From: Liriodendron chinense
Lineage: Eukaryota > Streptophyta > Magnoliopsida > Magnoliales > Magnoliaceae
DNA length: 64,000 bases
Direction: 5' to 3'
NCBI GenBank assembly: GCA_003013855.2
Contig: ML058387.1
Coordinates: forward strand, 2,046,001-2,110,000
A program made the position numbers and the translations under genes. Below are positions 14,001 to 22,086 of the stretch, in pieces; position 1 is the first letter of the stretch, and every line of letters begins with the position of its first letter. The notes beneath the pieces are model-generated. The model searched no databases. It had not been told where the DNA came from and was given only the letters and a program-made list of their open reading frames with translations.

Positions 14001-15470
14001 CAGATTGTTGACATCTGCTTGGCTACTAGATCGCACAATGGAGGTCTAATCGATTTGCAGGAACTCCGCAATCGACTCTGCCAAAGGCGAAAGGCTGCCC
14101 ATGACTCGGTTTCTGAAGACGACTGCTTGCGCGCCATCAGCAAGCTGAAGGTATTTCCTTGACTGTATATTTTGTCCCAGGAGGATTGCCAATCCCACAA
14201 GCGTGCATAAAGCAGCCATCAACATGCAAGAGGTGCCAATGTGGTAAACAGGTGAAAGATACAAGAAGTCCATCAGGCTGGTCTTGCCGTTTAGATGCCA
14301 TGGCCCAGAAATAGGGCCAGTCTGCATATATGGTGGATGGAGTTCACAAAACAAATGGAAAGCTAAACAAGGACTGAGTTTTGGGCCATGGTATGTATGT
14401 TGAGGGGCCGGCCTGATGGACGGCATGGATGTCACATCTGTATGCCGTGTTGACATGTGGTGGTGCATATATGTGCCCCTGGTATTCATATCTATAAAAG
14501 GATGTATGTGTTCAAACCTTCTAAACTCAAGATTATTTTTCTGGGCTGACGTTTTTCATGTGTAGTGACTCTGTGATGCTTGATCTTTGGATCTTCCAGG
14601 CATTAGGTAGTGGCTTTGAGGTGATCTCCGTTGGAAAGAAAAAGCTTGTCCGCTCTGTTCCAACCGAGTTGAACAAAGACCACAACGAAATTTTGGAGCT
14701 GGCTCAGGTTCATTTGTTGATTCCAATTAGAGGTTTTCCAGCCTAATGACCATACAAGTGGGGCCCATATACGGCAATCTAGGTCCTTTGCGTTGTGGGC
14801 TCCATCAAGGGATGGGTCATGCTGAAGAATCTACCCACTCAGATGATTCTAGCCATCTGATTTGCATCTTGCAAATGGGCATTAGAAAAAGATATGACCC
14901 ACATTTAGCGGGAAAGAAAGTCTTACCAATCTGATATTTAGGATAATCAGATCACAATCTCGGAGCTTGGCCCTTCCATTATGGATCTGGTTCACAAAAA
15001 AAATAAATAAATAAATAAAGGCCCTTGTGTATGGTTATGTGCCAACCAAAAACTCAATGCTGCATTGAAATTTTGTGGGGTGCTAATCATGACATCTTTC
15101 TACTAGCAATGAAAAATCTTGTATGTATTTATACAATCTCGTCCCTTGTTCTGAGGCTTGCTTCCACCTGCTCAGGCCCACGGCTACGTGACTGTTGAAG
15201 AGGTTGAGAAGCAGCTTTCGTGGTCATCCGGCCGTGCTATCGATGCCCTTGAAGCTCTGCTCAAGGTATGTGTTTGTTTTTTTTTTTCTTTTTTGGTTTT
15301 TTTTTTTGTTTTTTAAATAAAAATCTGAAGTCATTGCTGGTTGTGTTTGTTTATGAACTCTTGAATAAAAACAGGAAGGCCTGTCAATGATTGACGACGG
15401 TCACAGAGATGGGAGACGCAGGTACTGGTTTCCTTGTGTGGCATCTGCTTCCGCTGCTGCTGGAAGCTGA
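2443..15470 (+). CDS. VPS22: ESCRT-II subunit VPS22/SNF8 (5' partial, 5 coding exons seen)
   Basis: Encodes VPS22 (SNF8, EAP30), the winged-helix subunit of ESCRT-II, which with VPS25 and VPS36 sorts ubiquitinated membrane cargo into multivesicular endosomes. Coding exons are 2443-2578, 13996-14150, 14600-14707, 15176-15265 and 15375-15470. All visible borders obey GT-AG and the phases join (a Gly codon is split across 2578/13996). The 194 visible residues start NDIRKNPAFRSQFHEM and end in FPCVASASAAAGS. They include the family signatures GFWAELLGIGDFYYELG, SEDDCLRAISKLK and GSGFEVISVGKKKLVRSVP. Plant VPS22 is about 250 residues, so only the first ~54 residues (the N-terminal helical part) are missing; that exon is expected left of base 1. 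The third intron-exon border gives Ala where homologs I recall have Val. The second visible exon follows an 11.4-kb intron full of transposons. No frameshift or stop is seen, so the gene looks functional if the first exon exists upstream. Confidence 0.95.
2723..2970. repeat. Tandem duplication, about 124 bp x 2
   Basis: Two adjacent diverged copies (about 2723-2846 and 2847-2970) both start with 'gaatgaaaaactgaat' and include 'cttccttgtgactgc' and 'gtgcatttagt'. They lie just inside the giant intron. No coding content. Confidence 0.7.
3151..3207. repeat. 29-bp tandem duplication
   Basis: The unit starting 'gtctctcttcttttttca' and ending 'tcaagtgga' occurs twice in direct succession, essentially identical. 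Confidence 0.8.
3300..5165 (-). pseudogene. LINE (L1-type) ORF2 remnant: reverse transcriptase and zf-RVT
   Basis: On the minus strand, reading from right to left with many frame changes, pieces of a plant LINE ORF2 appear in order. Near 5100 is a reverse-transcriptase piece 'CKLDLKRAYNCVDWNF' (family consensus KLDLEKAYD.V.W). Near 4640 is the RT C-terminal motif 'YLGLPLCI' followed by 'SRYLSSGQNHFIHRLERI'. Near 3700-3760 is the zf-RVT motif 'CITCLRDEKLVDHLLFVVPL' (C..C..E..DHLF.C). Stops and shifts are frequent, so this is a dead copy. The 3' end is not sharply defined. Confidence 0.75.
5180..6125 (+). mobile_element. Probable solo LTR (A) with GGGCGCCC palindrome cluster
   Basis: No coding potential. 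A promoter-like layout is seen: clustered self-complementary GGGCGCCC words (perfect at 5379, 5411 and 5483, with several one-base variants) between 5376 and 5505. A TATA-like 'ttatttaagagggttaaagccc' follows near 5582, then pyrimidine-rich leader sequence with CTTCTTCC repeats. This U3-TATA-R/U5 order is usual for plant LTRs. I cannot define both termini or a target duplication, so 'solo LTR' is inference. It shares a spacer motif with probable LTRs B (11440-12960) and C (19865-20480). Confidence 0.5.
6290..6690 (+). pseudogene. LINE 3' end with RNase H-like domain remnant
   Basis: The plus-strand reading 'GGIGDALFDENGKVCLTFWDP' followed by 'EEIRAESSSVDILSWGKG' resembles the RNase H domain at the end of many plant LINE ORF2 proteins (G.G.V.RD..G....F....... 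ESD....W). It is followed by an AT-rich tail and a poly(A) stretch at about 6673. Only the last ~95 codons remain, without catalytic residues that I could assign securely. Confidence 0.55.
6691..6800. other. Short junction between LINE fragments
   Basis: A short A-rich junction between two LINE fragments. Nothing recognised. Confidence 0.3.
6801..7446 (-). pseudogene. LINE ORF2 C-terminal fragment (left part of a split copy)
   Basis: Minus-strand reading gives 'HLFGMCEVKEMLIFSLKRK', 'VHVLFILWSNNTAIL' and more, resembling the stretch after the zf-RVT domain of plant LINEs (x-I-L-W-x-E-R-N-like). It continues, in the same orientation, the zf-RVT fragment at 11000-11340, so the 7521-10968 retroelement appears to have been inserted into this LINE. 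Confidence 0.55.
7021..7446. repeat. Perfect 213-bp tandem duplication
   Basis: Bases 7021-7233 are repeated at 7234-7446 with no difference that I can find. The left copy ends with a short TA run (about four units) plus 'aa'; the right copy runs into the long TA tract. Identity this high inside otherwise decayed LINE sequence means the duplication is very recent or is an assembly effect. Confidence 0.9.
7436..7520. repeat. (TA)n microsatellite, about 42 units
   Basis: An uninterrupted TA dinucleotide tract directly left of the inverted LTR. The open frames of alternating Tyr-Ile across it are artefacts of the repeat. Confidence 0.98.
7521..8238 (+). mobile_element. Gypsy-type LTR fragment, plus orientation
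   Basis: Starts TGTTGTGGGGGAATTCCG and is the reverse complement, at roughly 85% identity by eye, of the LTR at 10179-10968. It contains a 'ccctataaatacc' TATA box near 8092 and the 'acttaggcttcggagggtc' leader near 8175. It stops about 70 bases short of the LTR end and is joined at 8238/8239 to protease-coding sequence read on the other strand. A run of 14 C follows base 7907. Confidence 0.85.
8239..10091 (-). pseudogene. Gypsy-type gag and protease start, broken
   Basis: Minus-strand reading begins at an ATG at 10091 (MAKKKGKTPVAAESSQH). With frame changes and stops it gives a plant Ty3/Gypsy Gag: 'TDPAEHLESFQAWMELHGA' near 9430 (retrotransposon gag core), and the C-terminal part 'FHRYTPLNTSAKQVL' and 'HFHQDHGHNTANYFDLREEIE' near 8650-8830. 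It runs on to an aspartic protease start 'VLVDTESSADILYAAAF' near 8260, where the family has LVD-x-GSSADIL, so the Gly after Asp-x is Glu here. The sequence breaks at 8239. Reverse transcriptase, RNase H and integrase are absent. Confidence 0.85.
10155..10178 (-). other. Primer-binding-site region of the Gypsy-type element
   Basis: Directly next to the LTR end, on the minus strand, is ATTGGCGTTGTCTGTGGGAT. This corresponds to the 'TGGCGCCGTCTGTGGGA' stretch that follows the 5' LTR in many plant Gypsy elements. It fixes the element's orientation: LTR, primer site, gag. Confidence 0.65.
10179..10968 (-). mobile_element. 5' LTR of Gypsy-type element, minus orientation
   Basis: 790 bp with TG..CA termini on the plus strand (tgttattgcccg .. 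cccacagca). Read on the minus strand it holds 'ccctataaatacc' near 10415 as TATA box. It lies next to the primer-site region and gag, so it is the 5' LTR of the minus-strand element. The other flank is a GA tract; no convincing 5-bp target duplication with the left end (7516-7520) is seen. Confidence 0.85.
10970..11000. repeat. (GA)n microsatellite
   Basis: About 14 GA units directly right of the LTR. Together with the TA tract on the left, both outer flanks of the inverted-LTR unit are dinucleotide tracts. Confidence 0.95.
11001..11340 (-). pseudogene. LINE zf-RVT fragment (right part of a split copy)
   Basis: Minus-strand reading 'WFKGDIPRHSILAWLAFLGR' followed by 'LKTKDKQ', and in another frame 'SSEHLFFKCSYVL', is the zinc-binding reverse-transcriptase-associated domain of plant LINEs (W.K..PR.SF..WLA...RL.T.D.L ... 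HLFF.C). Downstream sequence of the same copy resumes at 7446 and below, beyond the LTR insertion. Confidence 0.8.
11440..12960 (-). mobile_element. Probable solo LTR (B) with GACCGGTC palindrome cluster
   Basis: No open frame of note. Eight perfect GACCGGTC words lie at 12525, 12546, 12616, 12628, 12660, 12730, 12751 and 12763, with two near-copies at 12513 and 12649. On the minus strand a TATA-like 'ctataaaaggactcc' follows near 12395. The left part carries 'ccaagtgtagggttac' and 'ggtagagaccgagatcgt', sequence of a kind I associate with plant LTR elements. The ends and a target duplication are not resolved. Between the palindromes lies 'agtccagagagttttcgg' (12570-12587), which recurs in LTR C. 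Confidence 0.5.
12961..13540. other. Unassigned intron DNA
   Basis: No recognisable gene. A minus-strand open frame at 12961-13173 has no family resemblance that I can name. The stretch 13440-13500 is T-rich. Confidence 0.3.
13541..13872 (+). mobile_element. LINE 3' end with W-x-x-W-x-ERN motif
   Basis: Plus-strand reading near 13640 gives 'HLVLPAVWWATWAERNRL', the W..W.ERNR motif at the end of the LINE zf-RVT region. It is followed by a T-rich 3' untranslated region with 'taataaagtttcc' and a poly(A) tail at 13860-13871. It ends only 120 bp before the VPS22 acceptor. Confidence 0.75.
14151..14599 (+). other. VPS22 intron
   Basis: An ordinary 449-bp intron, gtattt..ttccag. It contains 'ggcccatc'-type repeat background but nothing distinct. 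Confidence 0.85.
14708..15175 (+). other. VPS22 intron
   Basis: A 468-bp intron, gttcat..ctcag, with a short (AAAT)n run near 15000. No other feature. Confidence 0.85.
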
Positions 15471-16659
15471 TACGACCCAATGCTTCTGGTAAGAATAACA
15501 AATTGGAATTTCCAAGTGTGGTCTGTGGATTTGAATTGTTGTTGTGATCATGGCCATAGGCAATCCAAGGTGGGGCAGTGGATGGACCGTCCAGATCCAG
15601 TATTGTATGCCCATATATGTACAGTAAGACAGGAGTTGCATCATACTCTGTGCATCCTCTTGCATTTATCACGGTTTGATGCAATTACAGAATATTTACG
15701 TGATATGTCATGGTTCTAAAATACAGTGATTCGATTTGAAACTTGGCTGAGTCAACTCGGTTTGATGAGATTTTGAGACTGAGTCACTAGGAAACTCGTT
15801 GGGAAGCTTGGGTCGGCTCGGCTTGTTGATTGGTGCTCAAACCCTTTCATCAGGTGGGCCGCACCGTGTTACTGCACTGGCCGAAAGTCTGAACTAACCG
15901 ATCATTTGGCAGGCTGCATGTTTGCATGAAATGTGGGCCCCACTGAATCCTTTTTGACCATCCGCTTGTACACACACGGTCCACCTGATGATTGGGCTGG
16001 TCATCTTTTCGGTCCATACATAGAACGCAGCTGATTAACATTCGGGATCTTGCAACATGTCCCATTGGCATGGGTGCGGAGAAATTGTATGCCGGGGCGA
16101 AGAATGCTGAATGTTGGACAGGTCTGCTGCTTAGGTGGGCCACAATGTGCTGAATAGGAATTTATGTTTGAAAGAAAGTGACCAATGTGCAGAATAGATT
16201 GTACATGTGTGGTCCATCAAATGAGCAGGTTGATCTGATATTCAGGGCATGGAACTTTACAGTGGGAGCTGCCTAAATAGTGGTCTGGATCTAACACTTC
16301 CTTGGGACTTTCATTCGCGTTTCTCTGTGCGTTGATATGGTGGGCCTCACCATGGATAGTAGATGCCCCAAGATTTCCCTAACATGAATGCTACAAACAC
16401 TCGCTTGTGTAGTACATGCAATCCATGCAAGCAGTGGGCCCCACCATGAAAATCACCTGATGCGTGTGGCCCATCTAATGAGTGGACCGGCCTAAAGTGG
16501 GCCTTCTGCTGAGCCTTCAGATGAAGGGCACTGATGCTCCATTCTTCCACTACACAAATAAAAAAAGAAAATGAAAATCAAGCAATGAAACGGCCCTAAG
16601 CATCTGTAAGTGTATCTATCTGTCCGGAATGATCCTGTTCATCCATTTTTGCATGACAA
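15471..16659 (+). other. VPS22 3' region and intergenic DNA
   Basis: Begins with the VPS22 3' untranslated region; I could not place the poly(A) site. From about 15850 the sequence is built of degenerate 'gtgggcccacc' and 'tggtccatc' phrases of the kind that fill the intergenic parts of this window. No gene seen. Confidence 0.4.
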
Positions 16660-16662
16660 TTA

Positions 16663-17783
16663 GGGCTCGTTTGGATCATAAGTTACTTTAGATTAGCTAC
16701 TTATTTCACAAGTAGCTTATCTTGGTTTCTACTTATTCATTCCAGAAGTATGTTTGGTAACCAACATACTAATCAACCACATAGTAGAAAAGCATGTTTG
16801 GTTTCCAGCATAATAAGCAATTATCCCTTGAGTTTGTTTGGTTTCCCTCACATCCACCATCCATGGTGTGGGCCATCCATTATGAGGGCCCACCTTGGAT
16901 GTTGGTCATTCATCACTATGGCCCGACCTTTAATGTGTACTACTCATTATGTAGGGCCGCCTTTAATGTTGGTCATCCATCAAGTAGAGCCCACCATCAA
17001 TGTTATTGTCCATCATGTAAGGCCTACCTTCAATATCCACTGCTCATCATGTGGGCTGTCCATCATGAAGGGCCCACCTTGGATAGGGCTGACCTTTTTG
17101 TGGACCGTCCATCATGTGGGGCTCACCATTATTTATTGCCCATCATGTAGAGTCACCTTTGATGTGGACTATCCATCATTTGGGCCCCACCTTCAATGTT
17201 GGTTGCCCACCGTGTAGGGCTTGCCTTGAATGTAGGTCATAAGGGCTGACTTTTCATGTGGATAGTCTATCATGTGGGGCCACCTCAATATAGGCCATCC
17301 ATCATGTGGAGCCCAACTTCAATGTCCACTGCCCATCATGTAGAGCCCACCTTTGATGTGGACCAGTCCATCATGTGGGCCCCACCTTCGAAGTAGGTCA
17401 TCCATTGTATCAACCTGCTTTGGATGTGGACTTTTTATCATTATGGGCTGACCTTTGATGTGCACCAATTCATATGTGGGCCCACATTAATATGAGGTAA
17501 TCCATCACGTAGAGCCCACCTTTTATGTAGACCAACTACCGTGTGAGCCCCACTTTCAATGTGGACAGTCCACCCCGTGGGGCCTCCTTTGACTATGGAC
17601 CGTGAGAGAGAACCTCCTATAAGGACATGGATCGATAGAGAGAAGTAGAAAACTTGTAAGTCAAAAGGCTAAAAAAGATTACTTATTAAGATGAGTAGCT
17701 TTTGGCACATAAGCTACTTTTACATTGATCTTACCAAACTTCCTTATCTCAAATAAGTTACTTTGGTGTATCCAAACGTGCCA
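16663..17783. mobile_element. PIF/Harbinger-like MITE with TTA target duplication
   Basis: Inverted termini: the left end 'gggctcgtttggat' with 'aagttactt' close behind, and the right end, reverse-complemented, 'tggcacgtttggat' with 'aagtaactt' close behind. The trinucleotide TTA flanks it on both sides (16660-16662 and 17784-17786), the signature target of PIF/Harbinger elements. It has no transposase. The interior is a degenerate minisatellite, annotated separately. Confidence 0.7.
16850..17600. repeat. Degenerate minisatellite inside the MITE
   Basis: About 18 imperfect units of roughly 35-45 bases, each a variant of 'tccatcatgtgggccccacc' plus 'ttcaatgtggac'. It explains the long open frames seen here, which encode no recognisable protein. 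Confidence 0.75.
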
Positions 17784-17977
17784 TTACTGACAGCTTGGAT
17801 CCACCAATCAATATGATATTTTCCAGCCAGGCTATGGGGATTGTACTAAAGTCGGTGGACGGTCCAAATAGGTGATGTGAATTCGAACTTTCAAATGGAA
17901 GGTGCACAGAAATGTTTCTATACGCTTAGCCTGTTGGATCATTTTCGGAAAGTGAAGATAGGACAGAACCTAACAAT

Positions 17978-18533
17978 TAGGGCTGAAAGTTGGGTGGGTT
18001 CAACCTGACCGACCCAGTGACCGACCCGACATTGGGTTGGGCTTGGGCAAGAAGTATCGAACCCGATCTTGAGCTTGGGCTATGAAAACATCAACTCGAT
18101 GAAGTTTGGGTCGGGCTTGGGTTGAGGTCTCGGGTTGCCCGACCCAACCCGAACCCGATCTATATACAAGTTACTTATACTTTTATTATACTTTAGTGAA
18201 GTAAACTTATAATGTTTACTTGTATTTTAACTTATTTGTTTAGGAAAAGTGAAGTTCTTTACATAAATAAGTACATATATAATTAATAAAGCCATATGTA
18301 CAAAAAATAAGACATGTATTGAAACATAATAGACTAATGTAACAATGAAAATATTAGCACTGTATCAACCCGACCAACCTGATCAACCCGACCGAGCCCG
18401 CTTGGGTTGGGCTTGGGTTGAGAATTCCCAACCCGAGGTTGGGTTGGGTTGGGTTAGGGTTGAGGTATAGGAACCTTGGGTTGGGTTAGGGTTCAGCACC
18501 AACCCAACCCAACCCGCCTAACTTTCAGCCATA
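17978..18533. mobile_element. hAT-type MITE with 8-bp target duplication
   Basis: 556 bp. The ends are TAGGGCTGAAAGTTGGG and, reverse-complemented, TATGGCTGAAAGTTAGG. The 8-bp direct repeat CTAACAAT flanks it exactly (17970-17977 and 18534-18541), the size made by hAT transposases. The subterminal parts are rich in GGGTT and AACCC words, which can look telomeric but are not in register. Confidence 0.9.
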
Positions 18534-18707
18534 CTAACAATGTACTAAAAGGTCCAGACACATGGGCCACATGGGCCAAAATTCCCACATAAAAGTCTCT
18601 GGTAAAATTATAAATGTTATGTGGTACTACCAATTTCTTGGTATGTCTTTTTCAGTAGTTAAGAGTCGTCCCTTGTAATATAAAAGGCCCATGTTTAAGA
18701 GGTGGTA

Positions 18708-19170
18708 AGCCTGTTTGGTCCACTGGATTAAATGGTATGGAATTGCATTAGATGAAATTAACACCATTATTACACAATAATTTTATCTAGGGAAATACCA
18801 TGGCATTTTAATGATCCAATCCCTATGTTTGGGATCGGATTCTTCCTTAAAAACAGTGTTAAGCAAAACCCCTGTTTGGTGGACCATAGAATTGTAGTCA
18901 ATGGACTAGGTTTACGACTGATGTCGGTCACTTGCACAGATATACAACTTGAATGTTATGTATAAAGGATGCATATGTATGGGTCCATCATGGATAAAAC
19001 ACATACATCAATGTCGAGCAATTCCATTTTAGAAATCCTGCATGGGAACAAAGGCAGTTCATTCCACCTAGTTCCTTCACATTGTTTTCAAGTGTTCATT
19101 GGAATTTGCACGGAACCAAATGCAATTCCATCCCACTTAATCCCTCTTGAGCCACGTACCAAACAGGCTA
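18708..19170. mobile_element. MITE with AGCCTGTTTGGT ends
   Basis: The left end 'agcctgtttggt' is mirrored by 'accaaacaggct' at the right. The interior (acaccattattacacaat, gattcttcctt, gactgatgtcggtc) recurs at 24530-24920, so this is a dispersed family. No target duplication could be fixed. A GA tract (19196-19226) follows. Confidence 0.6.
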
Positions 19171-19194
19171 GAGAGAACCCATGTACCAAACAAG

Positions 19195-19195
<1 letters not shown>

Positions 19196-19226
<31 letters not shown>
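19196..19226. repeat. (AG)n microsatellite
   Basis: About 15 AG units. Confidence 0.95.
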
Positions 19227-19229
<3 letters not shown>

Positions 19230-19521
19230 ATTTCCAATTTCCTTTAAATTATAAAAGCTACGTGTATAATTCTTTGCAACATATTAGGTATTTTTCAATG
19301 ACAATGACAACTATACTGTGACAAATGTTGAAAAAACCCACATGTGATCGATGTACTAAAAGAAAACCACAAAAAAAGGGTTAAATTAAAGGCCAAAAGG
19401 CCAAACCAAAATAAGAAACAAGATGAAAAGAGATTCATGTGGTTTGACAATATACCTACTTCACACTAGCAACACAATTTTCTCCACTAAAAGCAAGAGA
19501 AATAAAAATATAAGATTCACA

Positions 19522-19524
<3 letters not shown>

Positions 19525-19565
<41 letters not shown>
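19525..19565. repeat. (CT)n microsatellite
   Basis: About 20 CT units. The surrounding 19230-19860 shows no gene. Confidence 0.95.
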
Positions 19566-19570
<5 letters not shown>

Positions 19571-19864
19571 GTATAAGAAATATCTCACTCAAAGGAAGAA
19601 TGATAATAGAATAATGTTCTTTACCTTCGAACCACACCACAAAAGAGAGCACATGGAGAAAACAGAAATGACGCTCCACCTTATGTAGCCTTACATACAT
19701 ATACACTCAAGAGGAAAGTTGGAGGGTGGTGGACATTTTCCATTTGGAAATGTCTTACTTCAGGACTTGAGGATGTCCACCGCCTTAACAATAAATATCA
19801 TCGAGATTTTGAAAATCTCGCAACTAAATGAGCCATCTTAGCTATTTTATTAGCAAGTTGATGT

Positions 19865-20480
19865 TGGGCCGTTGCGGAAGCAATCATAGAGTTCAATCAA
19901 ATAAGCAATAAATAAATGCAAACAAAGTAATCAGAGAACACATAAATTTTATGTGGAAAACTCTTGTGGGAAAAAACCACGACACAAAGTGACAATAATC
20001 CATTATGAAACGAATTACATAAGATGGAAATCCGAACTTAAAGTAACGAGAAACCCCAGCCTCCTTATTCACAAATCCTAGAAACATTTTGGAACTCCTT
20101 GGAATACTCTAATCCTGCATTACACCCCACATATATAGTGTTACATTCAGAATTAGAAAAAAAAAAAAAAACAAAACGCACACTTACGCAAAATAGCGCG
20201 CATCGTCGATCGATCGATCGACATCAATTGATGATCCCTCAATTGCTCGACACTAACATGCGTGAAACAATCTAGAGAGTTTGCGAGAAATTCTAACTAG
20301 TTTTGATCGCTTGAGCCCTAGGCGTCAATCGACCAACTAGTACAAGAGTATCCAGAAACTAAACTATCTTATTCAGGGTATTTTTTTATCAATTGACCAC
20401 AGTGGTCGATCGACCGATAACCCCTAAAATTGAAAATTTAAGGCTCCTCTCAACACTTGAAACATGCTTCTAAAATAAAC
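19865..20480 (-). mobile_element. Probable solo LTR (C) with GATCGATC palindrome cluster
   Basis: Contains 'gttgcggaagcaatcatag' and 'gtggaaaactcttgtggg', wording I associate with LTRs of plant Copia elements. On the minus strand, self-complementary TCGATCGA words (20205-20221 and 20405-20412, with weaker TCAATTGA and TCAATCGA variants) lie upstream of a TATA-like 'actatatatg' near 20138. Between them lies 'tctagagagtttgcgagaa' (20271-20289), homologous to the spacer in LTR B. Exact ends not determined. Confidence 0.5.
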
Positions 20481-22051
20481 ACAACCCATGTCCACAATCA
20501 GCCCAAAAGAAGAAGAAGATGATGATGATGATGATGATGATTATGGCTATATTATAGTTATGTTTTACATTCATCGCAAATGTGTGGAGCCCAAGAATTG
20601 TAATAGGGCCCACCATTGTGTGCATGAGCCACCCCCATGAGACATGTCCAACCGGCTGAATGACTGATTTACCATTAACCAGTCGACATTTTCCATCCCA
20701 TGTGATAATGCATATAACACCAAACCCCTCCCAAAGACTGGAATCTTACAGAAAAGTCAGCCAATTTCGTTCATCAAGTGAGCCATACCTATATTTATTT
20801 ATTATATCAATGGCAACCCATTATTTTCGTATGGTGTGGCCCATCTAACGAGTGAATAGGAATAATTTTTGCACAAGATGGGTTCTTATGATTGAGTTGG
20901 ATTTTCCACACTCATGATAGGTTGGAACTCATCCCTTGGATGGTAACATTTGGTAAAATCAAGGACCTGAATTAGTGAGTAGAACACCCAATTGCTTGTG
21001 GGGCCACCATGTTCACCATGTTATATATATGTAAAATCAACTTCATCCTCATATTCCATTCTCAATCTTGGCCCTGAGGCAATCATAATAATAATAATAA
21101 TCAAGAAAAAGAAAAAAAGAACAGAAGTAAAATTCACAACTCAGATGGGCCACACTACAAGGATGATAAGGATGGGATGGCAACCATAATTTTACTTGTG
21201 GGGCCACCATGGTGTGCATCTTTCATCAGCCCCATTAATCAGTTGTAACTCACCAGGATAAACTGGAAAAAAAAAAAAAAAAAAAAAGCCCGATCCAAAT
21301 ATCAAGCAACTCAATTTAAAGGTTTTAGGAGCAAATTAGTCACATTGCTTCCCTCAGTGTGGATTGTTAGGGTTTTCTAACAAGGTGTTCTTTTGTATGT
21401 ATGGTTGAAATAAGGGCTTATTTGGCACCTTATAATTGGAGTGCTTTGGAACTTAATTCACAATTACACTGGAATCCTTGTGAATTAAAATCTTCAATTG
21501 CTTTTGGCAGCTTGTAATTGAAATCCACTAGAATCCAAATATTGTTTATTTGTATTTGAATGCCTATAATTTAAATGCATTGGTTTTCTTTAGTATATTC
21601 TCATGAACTTGAATTTGATTAACTAAATCAGCTTTAATATCTCAAATTAGTATATATATATATATATATTTGATATTTGACATGATAATTGTAATAAACC
21701 TATTGGTACACACACATAGATGCTCACCAGCACACTATTTTTCGCGAGAACTTATGAATACTTTTTGAGAACTCATCCCACGTTATCATATGAGCCCAAA
21801 ATCTAAACAATCCGCGTGATGCAGCACCCCATGAAACCTTCGGGGCCTAACTTTTACCTTGATCCAAAACTTTGGTAGGCCATAACAAAAGGAAACTTTG
21901 ATTTGCCTCTCTTTTTGTCATGGCCCACTGGAGTTTTGGATTAGTTTGAAAGTTGGGCCCAAGAGGTTTCATGGGGTACCGCATCACATGGATCTTTCGG
22001 AATTTGAGCCCATGACATGCATGCAAAGGTGCGCAAGTGCAGAGGCGAGCA

Positions 22052-22086
<35 letters not shown>

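Noticed and set aside
16750..17217. 155-residue plus-strand open frame
   Set aside because: It translates the degenerate minisatellite inside a MITE; the pseudo-repeats in the protein follow the DNA units, and no domain is seen.
18360..18520. Telomere-like GGGTT repeats
   Set aside because: Irregular and confined to the subterminal parts of a hAT-type MITE; not the plant TTTAGGG repeat.
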